Shown in pieces: positions 37,166 through 45,721 of a DNA stretch of 64,000 bases (position 1 is the first letter of the stretch; the number at the start of each line of letters is the position of its first letter). Position numbers and translations under genes: made by a program. The notes under the pieces were generated by a model. The model had not been told where the DNA came from, did no database searches, and was given only the letters and a program-made list of their open reading frames with translations. Origin of the DNA: Bacillota bacterium (GTDB lineage Bacteria; Bacillota; Clostridia; Christensenellales; UMGS416). The DNA is taken from positions 124,001 through 188,000 of the forward strand of contig JAEZSE010000005.1 of NCBI GenBank assembly GCA_023421955.1, in the 5' to 3' direction.

Positions 37166-38134
37166 TCACCTTGGCCGAAATCTCGACACCCTTGCTAATT
37201 CCTCATATAGCTTTTTTTCCTCGTCGGTGAGGGAGGGGGGGTTGACGATTTTCACAGTCAAGAATAGATCACCACGCTGCCCTTGCCGGTTGCGGTAGCC
37301 TTTTCCGGCAATGCGGATCCGGCTGCCGGTTTGTACGCCATGGGGTACTTTCACCACGATATCGCCGTCTATAGTCTGGAACGATGCTTTCGTGCCAAGC
37401 GCCGCTTCCCATGGGGCGAGCTTGATGTCGGCAGTCAGATCAAGACCACTCAATGTATATTTCCCGCTTGACAGTTTTGCGGTCATCAGCAGGTCGCCGC
37501 TGCCGCCCATGCCTGCGCCCGGTTCACCCTGGTTTGCCAGCCGGATACGCTCGCCTTCCAGCGTACCAGCGGGGATAGTGAAGTCGATGGTTTTTCGTTT
37601 TCCGCTGGTTTCCAGCGCAATACGCTTCTTTGCACCGTGGAAGGCTTCCTCAATGGTCAATTCCACAGTGGCTTCCACATCCTGGCCCCGCAGGTCGGAG
37701 GAGTACTGACGGATGTTGTTGAACATATCCGCTCCGCCCATGTTGCCCATGCCGCGCCCCCGGCCGAAGAGCATCTCAAAAAAGTCTGAAAACCCGCCTT
37801 CCCCGCCGGTAAAGACTGTGGATCCGTTGAAGCCTTCAAAGCCGTTGAAACCCCGGCCTTGCGCCTGCCCATAACCGTATTTGGAAGGATCGAAGTTCGT
37901 TCGGTCGCCGTTTCCGATGTTTTTGCGTAGGTCGTCATATTCCTTGCGGCGCTGCGCGTTGCCCAGCACCTCATAGGCTTCGTTGACCTTTTTGAACTGC
38001 TCTTCTGCCTTTTTATCGTTTGGATGCATATCAGGATGATATTGTTTGGCAAGCTTGCGAAAGGCCTTCTTAATGTCGGCCTCTGTGGCTGACTCGCTCA
38101 CGCCCAGCGTTTTATAGTAATCCTGGTACTGCAT
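37166..38134 (-). CDS. DnaJ-class co-chaperone (CbpA-type, no zinc finger)
   Basis: 322 residues: J domain (1-70) with the essential HPD in YHPDMHPND, a Gly/Phe-rich region (about 85-130) with FNGFEGFNG and GRGRGMGNMGG, then the two DnaJ C-terminal substrate domains, with DFTIPAGTLEGERIRLANQGEPG and VKVPHGVQTGSRIRIAGKGYRNR. The CxxCxGxG zinc repeats of type I DnaJ are absent, so it is CbpA/DnaJ type II. Upstream of clpB on the same strand; the operon starts at a promoter covered by a CtsR-type repeat. dnaK and grpE are not nearby. GAAGGTGA precedes ATG 38134. Confidence 0.92.
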   Translation of the reverse strand: MQYQDYYKTLGVSESATEADIKKAFRKLAKQYHPDMHPNDKKAEEQFKKVNEAYEVLGNAQRRKEYDDLRKNIGNGDRTNFDPSKYGYGQAQGRGFNGFEGFNGSTVFTGGEGGFSDFFEMLFGRGRGMGNMGGADMFNNIRQYSSDLRGQDVEATVELTIEEAFHGAKKRIALETSGKRKTIDFTIPAGTLEGERIRLANQGEPGAGMGGSGDLLMTAKLSSGKYTLSGLDLTADIKLAPWEAALGTKASFQTIDGDIVVKVPHGVQTGSRIRIAGKGYRNRQGQRGDLFLTVKIVNPPSLTDEEKKLYEELARVSRFRPR

Positions 38135-38153
38135 GCGATCACCTTCTCGAATG

Positions 38154-38205
38154 TTTGACTTACTTTGACCAATGATAGTTTATACCAATTTCTGCTCCTT
38201 TGCAA
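38154..38205 (-). promoter_or_regulatory. cbpA-clpB promoter with CtsR operator
   Basis: Minus strand: TGGTATAAA, an extended -10 with hexamer at 38184-38179, and a TTGCAA box 15 bases further upstream. Directly after the expected start comes GGTCAAA-GTA-AGTCAAA (38170-38154), matching the CtsR heptamer repeat (A/G)GTCAAA-NAN-(A/G)GTCAAA except for the middle spacer base. It lies 20 bases before cbpA. CtsR is a heat-inactivated repressor of clp genes in Bacillota. Confidence 0.75.
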
Positions 38206-38470
38206 GTGGTATTGTGCGCAAAATGGTCAGTATCCGCGGCAAATATAAGGGGATCAATGAATCTATAGAATTCTCCACACCCAGTGATGGGAGAGGGGTA
38301 AGGGGAGAGGGTCTTGTGATGGGTGAAACAAAGGAAGATGCCCCTTGTGATGTATCCAAGGGGCGTGTTCCATGAGAGCAGTGAAAAGCCAGTTTCCCGA
38401 AGATGGGAGAGGGCATAAATGGGGAAAGCATCTAGTCAAGCAGACTTGTCCGTTACAAACCGTGTGTTTG
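38206..38470. other. Gene-free gap with short repeats and one hairpin
   Basis: No convincing gene. GATGGGAGAGGG occurs twice (38286-38297 and 38402-38413) with a related GGGGAGAGGG between, and GCCCCTTG / CAAGGGGC forms a hairpin at 38340-38363 that may end transcription of the MATE gene on the minus strand. The function of the repeats is unknown. Confidence 0.4.
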
Positions 38471-39889
38471 TCACTGTTGCTCGTTTTGCAGTGCCAGAAT
38501 CCTGCGTTCGGCATGCCGGAACCATTTTGTACCGCGCACGCGGATGTAGTAGAGCGTGCCGCGCACCGCCCAGTCTACGCACATGCCCACGTAGATGCCG
38601 ACGGCACCCATGCCCATCGTCACACCCAGGATGTATCCCAGCAGCACGCGGAACACCCACATGCCGATCACTGTGGTAAACATTGAATACTTGGCGTCGC
38701 TGGCACCTTTGAGGCCCGCCGGCAGAACGAAAGACACCGACCAAAACATCGGCATCATCACGGCGATGATGTTGATCATCGAGATCGTGATGGGAATCAC
38801 CGATTCATCGGTAGTGTATAGACCTACCAATGGCCGTGAAAACACTGCCATCGCGGCACAAGTGACTGCCAGGCCAAGGCTGGAAAGCCAGTTGACATAT
38901 AGCAGTTTGTCTCTCGCGTCATCAAATGTTCCACGTCCTACACTTTGGCCCACCAGCGGCATCGCGGCGATGGAAAAAGCGTTGCCTGGGATGCAAATCA
39001 GGCTGAAGATGGAACCGGCGATGATGTTGGCATTCATATGCGCCTCACCGAATTTTACAATGATCACGCCGGTGATCAGCTTGCCCACTTGAAACAGCAG
39101 CGACTCCGCCGTCATCGGCACGCCAATGGACAGGATGGATCGCTGCAAGCCCCAATGCACGCGGAAATCTTTCAGTTGAATCTTGATGGAGCGTTGCCCG
39201 CGCAGCAACACATAACCGATGAGCACCGAAGCAAACAACCTGGAGATCAACACGGCGAGCGCCGCACCTTGAATGTGCAGAGCGGGCAGCGTAATGTGCA
39301 TCCCAAACAGCTGGAACTGAGCACCATAGATCAGCAACGCCGAAAGCACCGCATTGAGGATGCCCATGATCACTGTGATGATCATAGGCGTTCGGGTATC
39401 CCCCGCGCCGCGCAGCACACCGCAACCCACGGAAACGACGGCCAAAGGCGGATAAGAAAGCAGCGATGGGATCAGATAGCTTGGGATTGCGCTGCGGATG
39501 GCGTCCCGCTGGCGGCCATAAAGCAGGTCGATCAGCGGCATTCCGGCGAGAGCAAGCAAAACAACCAGAATTACAGATATTGCCAAAGAGGTGGCCATAG
39601 CCTGGCGGGTGGCCTCGCTTGCCTGCTCCAGCTCGCCTCGGCCTGTGTGCTGGGCCACCACGACGGTGGCTCCGGCGGCGATGGAGGTAAAAAACAGGAT
39701 GAACAGGAAGTGGAGCTGATCCACCATGCCAATGGGCATGATAGCTTCCTTGCCCAGGCGGCTAGCCAGCACCGTGCCCACAATCCCCATGGAGGAGATG
39801 ATCAATTGCTCCAACATGACCGGCCCCACCATACGCATTACCTCGCCGCGCACAGGGGCTGTCACACGCAGCAATGCCGGAGACTTCAT
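38471..39889 (-). CDS. MATE-family multidrug/toxin exporter
   Basis: 472 residues with twelve membrane segments in two six-helix halves. The first half has MVGPVMLEQLIISSMGIVGTVLASRLGKEAI and VVVAQHTGRGELEQASEATRQAM; the second half has SIGVPMTAESLLFQVGKLI and PLVGQSVGRGTFDDARDKL, both typical NorM/DinF-type repeats. Cation-driven export of cationic drugs or metabolites is the family role. ATG 39889 has AAAGGGAAA 7 bases upstream. Transcribed alone, divergent from DAHP synthase. Substrate unknown. Confidence 0.88.
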   Translation of the reverse strand: MKSPALLRVTAPVRGEVMRMVGPVMLEQLIISSMGIVGTVLASRLGKEAIMPIGMVDQLHFLFILFFTSIAAGATVVVAQHTGRGELEQASEATRQAMATSLAISVILVVLLALAGMPLIDLLYGRQRDAIRSAIPSYLIPSLLSYPPLAVVSVGCGVLRGAGDTRTPMIITVIMGILNAVLSALLIYGAQFQLFGMHITLPALHIQGAALAVLISRLFASVLIGYVLLRGQRSIKIQLKDFRVHWGLQRSILSIGVPMTAESLLFQVGKLITGVIIVKFGEAHMNANIIAGSIFSLICIPGNAFSIAAMPLVGQSVGRGTFDDARDKLLYVNWLSSLGLAVTCAAMAVFSRPLVGLYTTDESVIPITISMINIIAVMMPMFWSVSFVLPAGLKGASDAKYSMFTTVIGMWVFRVLLGYILGVTMGMGAVGIYVGMCVDWAVRGTLYYIRVRGTKWFRHAERRILALQNEQQ

Positions 39890-40012
39890 ACATTTCCCTT
39901 TCATTGAGCTAGTTAAAACTTATATATCATAACACTTTGTTATCTATGTGTTAACACCGCATTTTAGTTTCACACAATGACGGCAGATCTGTTCCGCATT
40001 CCTGCCCTGTGT

Positions 40013-40018
40013 TATAAT
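40013..40018 (+). promoter_or_regulatory. -10 element of the DAHP synthase gene
   Basis: TGTTATAAT, an extended -10 with the hexamer at 40013-40018, about 40 bases upstream of the start at 40057. No trp/tyr attenuator or T-box is seen. Confidence 0.55.
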
Positions 40019-40056
40019 CATGGAAATGAATCTGTCTTTGGATGGGAGACCTGATA

Positions 40057-41085
40057 ATGCCATTTGTTAAAATACAGCAGATCCCAGACCCGGAGTATTT
40101 TCTTAAGGAGCTTCCGGTGCCAGAGCACTTGCGCAAGGTGAAGGCTGAACGCGACCGGCTGATTGCCGCCGTGCTCAATGGCTCGCTGGACAGGCTCTTG
40201 ATGATTGTGGGCCCTTGCTCGGCAGACAAGGAGGATTCGGTCTGCGAGTATGTGGCCCGATTGGGGGCGCTGCAGCAGCAGGTGGAAGACAAGCTGGTGC
40301 TGGTGCCGCGCATCTACACCAACAAACCCCGCAGCACCGGCGAGGGCTACAAGGGCATGATGCACCAGCCAGACCCCACCGCCGAGCCGGATATTTTGAA
40401 GGGCATCCGGGCGCTTCGCTCCATGCACCTGAGGGCGATGGGGGAGTCGGGCCTCTCCGCCGCCGACGAGATGCTCTATCCGGAAAACTATGCATATCTG
40501 GAAGACCTGCTGAGTTATGTGGCCGTTGGGGCGCGCTCCAGCGAAAACCAACAGCACAGGCTTGTGTGCAGCGGGCTTGATGTGCCTGTGGGTGTGAAAA
40601 ACCCCACCGGCGGTGATCTTTCAGTGATGATGAACTCTATTTTTGCCGTACAAAACTCCCACAACTTCAAATACCACGAGTATGAGGTACGCTCCACCGG
40701 CAACTCCTTGGGCCACGCCGTGCTGCGGGGGGCAATCGATCATTCAGGCCGTAACATCCCCAATTTCCATTATGAGCACCTGATGCTGGTGGCCGACGAA
40801 TACAGCCGCCGGGAGCTCAGAAACCCCGCTGTCGTGGTGGACACCAACCATGCTAACTCGATGAAGCAATACAAAGAGCAGCCACGCATCGTGTTTGAGA
40901 CGCTCACCAACATGCGATATGCGCCGGCACTTCGCAGACTTATCAAGGGCTTCATGGTAGAAAGCTATTTGGAAGAGGGGGCGCAAGCCTTGGATGGCGG
41001 CATCTATGGCAAGTCGGTGACAGACCCCTGCCTGGGTTGGGAGGAGACCAAGCGGCTCATCTTTGAAGTGGCGGAGATGTATTGA
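40057..41085 (+). CDS. 3-deoxy-7-phosphoheptulonate (DAHP) synthase, class I
   Basis: 342 residues of the AroF/AroG/AroH type I-alpha family, joining phosphoenolpyruvate and erythrose 4-phosphate in the first step of aromatic synthesis. Motifs: MIVGPCSADKE, VPRIYTNKPRSTGEGYKG, GARSSENQQHRL, PVGVKNPTGGDL, VVVDTNHANSMKQ and a C-terminal GKSVTDPCLGWEETKRLI. An N-terminal extension of about 45 residues as in the E. coli feedback-controlled enzymes is present; which amino acid inhibits it cannot be read. Start ATG 40057 has GGGAGA 7 bases upstream. It is monocistronic with a terminator at 41115-41144. Confidence 0.9.
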   Translation: MPFVKIQQIPDPEYFLKELPVPEHLRKVKAERDRLIAAVLNGSLDRLLMIVGPCSADKEDSVCEYVARLGALQQQVEDKLVLVPRIYTNKPRSTGEGYKGMMHQPDPTAEPDILKGIRALRSMHLRAMGESGLSAADEMLYPENYAYLEDLLSYVAVGARSSENQQHRLVCSGLDVPVGVKNPTGGDLSVMMNSIFAVQNSHNFKYHEYEVRSTGNSLGHAVLRGAIDHSGRNIPNFHYEHLMLVADEYSRRELRNPAVVVDTNHANSMKQYKEQPRIVFETLTNMRYAPALRRLIKGFMVESYLEEGAQALDGGIYGKSVTDPCLGWEETKRLIFEVAEMY

Positions 41086-41114
41086 AGACAATGTATGACA
41101 GCTCTAGGAACGAA

Positions 41115-41144
41115 ACAGGGCAGGCCACGCGGCCTGCCATGTTT
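41115..41144. terminator. Bidirectional terminator between DAHP synthase and a small membrane-protein gene
   Basis: 8-bp stem GGCAGGCC / GGCCTGCC around ACGC, flanked by A- and T-containing tails on both sides (ATGTTTG on plus, CTGTTTC on minus). Confidence 0.7.
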
Positions 41145-41159
41145 GTCTGGTTCCGTTGT

Positions 41160-41360
41160 TCAGTCTTCCCGCCGCTGGCGGCGGATCAGCATCACAGATA
41201 CAACGATGGAGATGATAGTAAATATCAACAGCAGCGCCTTTGTGGCGTCGTTGTTCACAAGCCCTCGGGCGTTATTGAAATTGTCAATGATCACAAAGGT
41301 CAACATCATGCCTGCCAGGATGATGCTGATATGAGGTAGGATTTTTTTGATATGCTCCAT
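41160..41360 (-). CDS. Small two-segment membrane protein
   Basis: 66 residues with two hydrophobic segments (about 9-26 and 41-59) separated by a polar loop NNARGLVNNDATK, and a basic end IRRQRRED. GAGGTG lies 5 bases before ATG 41360. It begins 8 bases after the glycosidase-like gene on the same strand and ends at the bidirectional terminator, so the two form an operon. The family is not recognised. Confidence 0.7.
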   Translation of the reverse strand: MEHIKKILPHISIILAGMMLTFVIIDNFNNARGLVNNDATKALLLIFTIISIVVSVMLIRRQRRED

Positions 41361-41368
41361 TCTACACC

Positions 41369-42487
41369 TCAGTTCGCTTCGCCGATGATGGCGATGTCGC
41401 TGACCGCGCGGCCATCCTTATAGGGCTTGTTTAGCAACTTGCCCATGAAGAACAGCATGGAGGACTGTCCGCCGTCCATGTTATAAGCCACGGTGCAACC
41501 CAGGTTCTTCATCAGCTGCGACATTTCCTTCAACGTCAGGCCTTCTGAATAATTGTCCTGCCTGCCATCCACCACCACAAAGCAATAGTGTCCCGGCTCG
41601 AAGTACCCCATGGCGCTGCGAGGATTCTTTGGATTCACCTTGCTATTGAATTTATCCATCGTTTCACCGTCCTGCAACAACTGCGGGCCAAAACTCCACA
41701 CCTGCCAGGCGTCGTTGATGTCTTCCAGGCTGTACTGCCCCTTCAGAAAGGTTTTCATTGTGCCGTCGGTATAAAGCACCAGGATATCTTCGAATTCAGA
41801 GTCACGAGCCAACTCACCATTTTTTACGCAGTAGCCATTAGGTAGGTCGCTGTAGTTGTCGGTATTGATGGAAAGGATTGCGTTGCTTCGCTTGGCCATC
41901 GATTCCTGCGACTCTTGCTGAGACTTTCCCAATTTGTCGTTGGCCAGCACGGTGCGGAAATTTTGCAGGTTGCGCACATAGATGTCCGCCACAAAATAAG
42001 TCAGGTTATCTTCCTGCACCTTTTTGATGGTGACATTGATGTCTTTGCTCTTATATGAGTTCTCGGTCTGCTCTGGTTCACCTGCTGCAAACTTGTCGGC
42101 AAACTTGGCACCCCACATACCCTGATCCACCGGCTCAGGAGTGCTGGTTGCCTCCTCCGTCTGCCCATATAAATCGTCAGTTTGGGTGCCATCGCTTTCC
42201 GTTGGGCTTGCCTGAGGTGTTGATAACGGAGACGGGCTGGCGGAAGGAGCTTTGGTCTCCAGCTTACCGATGGTCTTCGTGCCCTTAAACTCAGAAGGCA
42301 TTGAGTTTAGAATTGCGAAAACATTCAGCGCCACTCCCAAAAACATGATGTCAATCACAACCAGCAGCCACACCGGCATCCGGCGGCTGTGGCTTGTGAA
42401 ACTCTGCGGCCTGTGATTGGAAGAAGGGCCCGATGGGTGGCTGCCGCGCGCGCCGCCCCTGCCACGATACATCCGATGATCGCTCAA
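41369..42487 (-). CDS. Membrane-anchored phosphodiester glycosidase (NAGPA)-domain protein
   Basis: 372 residues from TTG 42487 (GGAGGT 4 bases upstream). A basic, Ser/Gly-rich cytoplasmic head (1-37), one membrane segment (about 38-60), a Ser/Pro/Thr linker (about 75-125), then the NAGPA domain (about 145-370) with AILSINTDNYSD, FEPGHYCFVVVDGRQDNYSEGLTLKEMSQLMKNLGCTVAYNMDGG and a final AIIGEAN. This domain removes the N-acetylglucosamine cap in animals; bacterial members act on cell-surface glycans or teichoic-acid-type polymers. The NMDGG and VVDGR motifs are intact. Substrate not known. Confidence 0.8.
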   Translation of the reverse strand: MSDHRMYRGRGGARGSHPSGPSSNHRPQSFTSHSRRMPVWLLVVIDIMFLGVALNVFAILNSMPSEFKGTKTIGKLETKAPSASPSPLSTPQASPTESDGTQTDDLYGQTEEATSTPEPVDQGMWGAKFADKFAAGEPEQTENSYKSKDINVTIKKVQEDNLTYFVADIYVRNLQNFRTVLANDKLGKSQQESQESMAKRSNAILSINTDNYSDLPNGYCVKNGELARDSEFEDILVLYTDGTMKTFLKGQYSLEDINDAWQVWSFGPQLLQDGETMDKFNSKVNPKNPRSAMGYFEPGHYCFVVVDGRQDNYSEGLTLKEMSQLMKNLGCTVAYNMDGGQSSMLFFMGKLLNKPYKDGRAVSDIAIIGEAN

Positions 42488-42525
42488 GGCTACCTCCGAT
42501 GTGCTTATCTTTTGCGATAACCAAT

Positions 42526-42554
42526 ATCATAATACTTTTTGAGAAAACTGACAA
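42526..42554 (-). promoter_or_regulatory. Promoter of the phosphodiester glycosidase gene
   Basis: Minus strand TTGTCA (42554-42549), 17-base spacer, TATGAT (42531-42526), about 35 bases before the TTG start. Confidence 0.6.
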
Positions 42555-42665
42555 CAAGATGCGGAGGAGAATGCAACTTCTAGTCAGTACTGGTCAGTGT
42601 TGCCACGTTGCACTTTATGGTAACAATTCATCATGCATTGCTGGAATATACAGGCGAACTTGGTG

Positions 42666-42671
42666 TATAAT
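42666..42671 (+). promoter_or_regulatory. -10 element of uppP
   Basis: TATAAT, 18 bases before the uppP start codon; no clear -35. Confidence 0.45.
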
Positions 42672-42688
42672 CCCTGTGAGGTGATACG

Positions 42689-43504
42689 ATGAATTGGTTA
42701 CAGGCTCTGGTGCTCGGAGCGGTGCAGGGGTTGACGGAGTTTTTGCCGGTGTCCAGCTCGGGGCACCTGGTGCTTTTTCAATCGGCGATGGGCGTAGAAG
42801 GCGAGATGCTGCTGTTTGATACGATGCTGCATGTCGGCACCTTGATTGCTGTATTCATCCTGGTTTGGAAAGATGTGGTCGCGCTCTTGAAGAAACCATT
42901 CAGCACCGTGATGCTATATCTGGTGATCGCCACGATCCCCACAGTGATTGCTGCGGTTTTCTTCAAAGATCAGATTGACGCCGCGTTCAACAGCAAGGCC
43001 GGCATGCCGCTGGGCATCGGCTTTCTCGTCACATCCCTGCTCATGTTTGTTACGCCGCTGTTTCGGCGCGATCGGTTTGAAATGGAGAAGATGGGTGTTT
43101 TGAGACCATTCATCATCGGTATCGCGCAAGCCCTTGCCATACTCCCCTCAGTGTCCCGGTCCGGCAGCACAATTTTCGCCGGCTTGGCTTGCGGTGTGAA
43201 ACGGGAGGATACGGCGCGGTTTTCTTTTTTGATGGCAATCCCAGCGATTCTGGGTAGCGTGGTGTTTCAGGCAAAAGATATCTACGAGATGGGTGTGGGG
43301 CAGGCAATAGATGCCGGTTTAGTCCTCATCACTCTGGCCGGTATGATCATTGCTGCGGTTACCGGATATCTTGCATTGAAATTGCTTATAGACATTGTGA
43401 AAAAAGGCAAGCTATGGGTGTTCGGCATCTATACGACAGTGCTGGGACTGATGGTCATTTTTGACACGCTGGTCACGCACATCGTGTTTAAGGTCGTGTT
43501 CTGA
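42689..43504 (+). CDS. uppP: Undecaprenyl-diphosphate phosphatase
   Basis: 271-residue membrane enzyme (BacA family) that hydrolyses undecaprenyl diphosphate to undecaprenyl phosphate, the lipid carrier for peptidoglycan and polysaccharides; also a bacitracin-resistance factor. N-terminal GAVQGLTEFLPVSSSGHLVLF, with the catalytic Glu and His, and the second motif AILPSVSRSGSTIFAGL with the essential Arg are both intact; about eight membrane segments. GAGGTGA is 5 bases before ATG 42689. A HAD phosphatase gene follows. The DUF368 protein at 9.2 kb acts in the next step of the same cycle. Confidence 0.95.
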   Translation: MNWLQALVLGAVQGLTEFLPVSSSGHLVLFQSAMGVEGEMLLFDTMLHVGTLIAVFILVWKDVVALLKKPFSTVMLYLVIATIPTVIAAVFFKDQIDAAFNSKAGMPLGIGFLVTSLLMFVTPLFRRDRFEMEKMGVLRPFIIGIAQALAILPSVSRSGSTIFAGLACGVKREDTARFSFLMAIPAILGSVVFQAKDIYEMGVGQAIDAGLVLITLAGMIIAAVTGYLALKLLIDIVKKGKLWVFGIYTTVLGLMVIFDTLVTHIVFKVVF

Positions 43505-43523
43505 TCGATTGGAGGATTGCCCG

Positions 43524-44204
43524 GTGCCCATCAAGGCGATGCTGGTTGATTTCTATGGCACGCTGGTGCGCGAGGATGACGGACTTATCCGGGATTTGTC
43601 ACGGCGTGTCAGCGAGACAACGCCGCGCATTGTGGCGCCCGGTGACGTTGCCCACTTCTGGTGGGAGACCATGGCTGCGCTGTTCCGCGACCACAGCGGC
43701 ATTCGCTGGCGCAGCATGGCGGAGTTGGAGGAACAGGCACTTACTGAGGTGGCGGAGCGATTTGAGTCGCACATCGATATCCGCGCTGCACTCAATGACA
43801 TTATGTTGTCCTGGCAGAGACCGGTGGCGTTTTCCGATACCCGTCAGTTTATGACCAACTTGCCTCTGCCCATTTGCGTGGTCGCCAACGGTGATCGCGA
43901 AACGATTGCGGCTGCCATCGCCCACACACACCTGGAGGTACAGGCGGTTGTGACCAGTGAGGATGCCCGCAGCTACAAGCCCGATCTGGGCATCTTCTAT
44001 CAGGCAATGAAGGTGATGGGTGTGAAGGCATCTGAAGCGCTGCTAGTGGGTGATTCACTGCAATTTGACATCCAGCCGGCGCAGAGCGCTGGCATGTATA
44101 CCGTCTGGGTCAATCGCACAGGCCGTCCGCTGGGTAGCAGGTGCTTGCCAGACGCAACCTGTGACAACCTGCAGCAACTGAGGAGTATGATCCGCAGCAG
44201 ATAA
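43524..44204 (+). CDS. HAD-superfamily hydrolase
   Basis: 226 residues from GTG 43524 (GGAGG 8 bases upstream, after the uppP stop). Motif I is DFYGTL, with Asp as nucleophile and Tyr at the usual second Asp, as in haloacid-dehalogenase-like and some phosphatase members; motif II is the Asn in VVANGDRE; motif III is YKPD; motif IV is LVGDSLQFDIQPA. The cap is helical (subclass I, about residues 16-90). The substrate is unknown. It follows uppP by 20 bases and probably shares its transcript. Confidence 0.82.
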   Translation: MPIKAMLVDFYGTLVREDDGLIRDLSRRVSETTPRIVAPGDVAHFWWETMAALFRDHSGIRWRSMAELEEQALTEVAERFESHIDIRAALNDIMLSWQRPVAFSDTRQFMTNLPLPICVVANGDRETIAAAIAHTHLEVQAVVTSEDARSYKPDLGIFYQAMKVMGVKASEALLVGDSLQFDIQPAQSAGMYTVWVNRTGRPLGSRCLPDATCDNLQQLRSMIRSR

Positions 44205-44286
44205 TCCGCTGGCGGTTCGGATGTCGCGATCGGGGCATATTGCATTTGGCTCTGGTGGAGCCGTCATATGGTTTTTATCCCATTTG

Positions 44287-44295
44287 TGCTATAAT
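44287..44295 (+). promoter_or_regulatory. Extended -10 promoter of the DUF951-signal peptidase operon
   Basis: TGCTATAAT, 31 bases before the start at 44326; no clear -35. Confidence 0.55.
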
Positions 44296-44325
44296 AGTTG
44301 CCAGTCGCTGAGAAGGGGAAAGCCA

Positions 44326-44538
44326 ATGGAGCATTTATTTGGCCTGGGTGACCGGGTCATGATGAAAAAGGAGCATCCCTGCGGATCGGGTACCTGGCAA
44401 GTGATCCGTATCGGGGCGGATATTAAAATCAAGTGCGAGGGCTGCGGTCGCATCGTGATGCTGGATCGCCCCACTTTTGAGAAACGCCTGAAAAAGGTGC
44501 TGGGCAAGAAGACGGAGGAGCCCGCCAGTGACGGCTGA
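44326..44538 (+). CDS. DUF951 protein
   Basis: 70 residues from ATG 44326 (AAGGGG 7 bases upstream). It reads as DUF951: GLGDRVMMKKEHPCGSGTWQVIRIGADIKIKCEGCGRIVMLDRPTFEKRLKKVL, with the family HPCG and CEGCGR motifs. The family is widespread in Bacillota, often next to ychF or rpsF; its role is not established, and the single CxxC pair suggests metal binding in a dimer. The next gene, a signal peptidase, overlaps by 11 bases. Confidence 0.85.
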   Translation: MEHLFGLGDRVMMKKEHPCGSGTWQVIRIGADIKIKCEGCGRIVMLDRPTFEKRLKKVLGKKTEEPASDG

Positions 44539-45094
44539 CTATCCTGAAAAGAAAAAGAGGGCTGCCAAAGAGTTACTGGAATGGGGCATCTCCATCTTGC
44601 TTGCCATTGCGCTGGCGGTGGGCATCCACACCTGGGTGGGTCAGCTAATTACGGTGGACGGCCCAAGCATGGAGCCGAACCTGCTCACCGGTGAGAGAGC
44701 GCTGGTCGGCAAAGTGGAGTATTGGTTTCACAAGCCCAAGCGTGGAGACATCGTGCTGGTGCGTTATCCGGGTAGCCGTGCCGACTTCATCAAGCGTGTC
44801 GTGGCTGTAGCCGGAGAGAAGGTTTCCATCGTGGATGGCAAGACGTTAATTGATGGCAAGACTCTGGACGAGCCCTATGTGCAGTACCCGCCCTTCGCAG
44901 AAATGGAGCCGGTCACTGTGCCGGAAGGCAGCATCTTTGTGATGGGAGACAACCGGGCCAACAGCACCGACAGCCGCGACCCTGTGGTGGGGCCGATTCC
45001 GTTGGATCATGTTGTGGGACGGGCTTATCTGCTGGTATGGCCCTTGAGCAGCGCAGTGAAATTGACGGACTATTCCGGAAAGTTGGAACAATGA
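44528..45094 (+). CDS. Type I signal peptidase, first copy
   Basis: 188 residues from GTG 44528 (GGAGGAG about 7 bases upstream). It cleaves signal peptides outside the membrane. One N-terminal membrane segment (about 19-40), catalytic Ser47 in VDGPSMEPN, catalytic Lys89 in DFIKRVVA, then GDNRANSTDSRDPVVGPI, all as in SipS/LepB. Followed with ATGA overlap by a second, similar peptidase. Confidence 0.93.
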   Translation: MTADYPEKKKRAAKELLEWGISILLAIALAVGIHTWVGQLITVDGPSMEPNLLTGERALVGKVEYWFHKPKRGDIVLVRYPGSRADFIKRVVAVAGEKVSIVDGKTLIDGKTLDEPYVQYPPFAEMEPVTVPEGSIFVMGDNRANSTDSRDPVVGPIPLDHVVGRAYLLVWPLSSAVKLTDYSGKLEQ

Positions 45095-45675
45095 GAATCA
45101 GATCAAGCATGCAAACCCCGAAAGTGAAGCCGAAGAATTCTGTGATGCGGGAGATCGTGGAGTGGATTATTACACTGGGCCTAGCCGTTGGCCTGGCGTT
45201 GTGTGTGCACACCTGGGTGGGTGAGCTCATCACCGTGGAAGGCCCCAGCATGCAACCCAACCTGTGGGACAATGAAAAGGTGCTGATGGGCAGGCTGGAG
45301 TATTACTTCAAACAGCCCAAGCGCGGAGACATCGTGATTGTAAAGTATCCCGATCGGGAGGAAAACATCATCAAAAGAGTGATCGCCACGGCGGGGGAGA
45401 GGATCCGCATTTCCGGCGGCAGTGTCTATATCAATGGTGCGCGGTTGGATGAGCCTTATATCAAGGAGGAGATCCTGGGCGATTATGACGAAACGGTTGT
45501 GCCGGAAGGCATGATCTTTGTGATGGGTGACAACCGCAACGACAGCCACGACAGCCGCAGCCCTTCTGTTGGGCCGATCCCGCTGGATCAGGTGAAGGGC
45601 AGGGGATATTTGATTGTGTGGCCCTTTGAGAAGTGGGAAAAGATCTCCGGCTACACAGGTGAGTTTGACAGCTAG
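45091..45675 (+). CDS. Type I signal peptidase, second copy
   Basis: 194 residues from ATG 45091, overlapping the first copy by 4 bases. Membrane segment about 22-42, catalytic Ser53 in VEGPSMQPN, catalytic Lys95 in NIIKRVIA, and MGDNRNDSHDSRSPSVGPIPLDQV. The two proteins are clear paralogues but differ in the substrate-binding loops, so they may process different precursor sets. Multiple type I peptidases are common in spore formers; a tandem pair with 4-base overlap points to a local duplication. Confidence 0.93.
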   Translation: MRIRSSMQTPKVKPKNSVMREIVEWIITLGLAVGLALCVHTWVGELITVEGPSMQPNLWDNEKVLMGRLEYYFKQPKRGDIVIVKYPDREENIIKRVIATAGERIRISGGSVYINGARLDEPYIKEEILGDYDETVVPEGMIFVMGDNRNDSHDSRSPSVGPIPLDQVKGRGYLIVWPFEKWEKISGYTGEFDS

Positions 45676-45721
45676 AGAGCAGCGCTTACATAACATATAC
45701 TAAGTACATTTGCAATGAGAA

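Noticed and set aside
38945..39907. 320-residue open frame antisense to the MATE gene
   Set aside because: His/Gln-rich shadow of a clear membrane-protein gene; no ribosome site, no domain.
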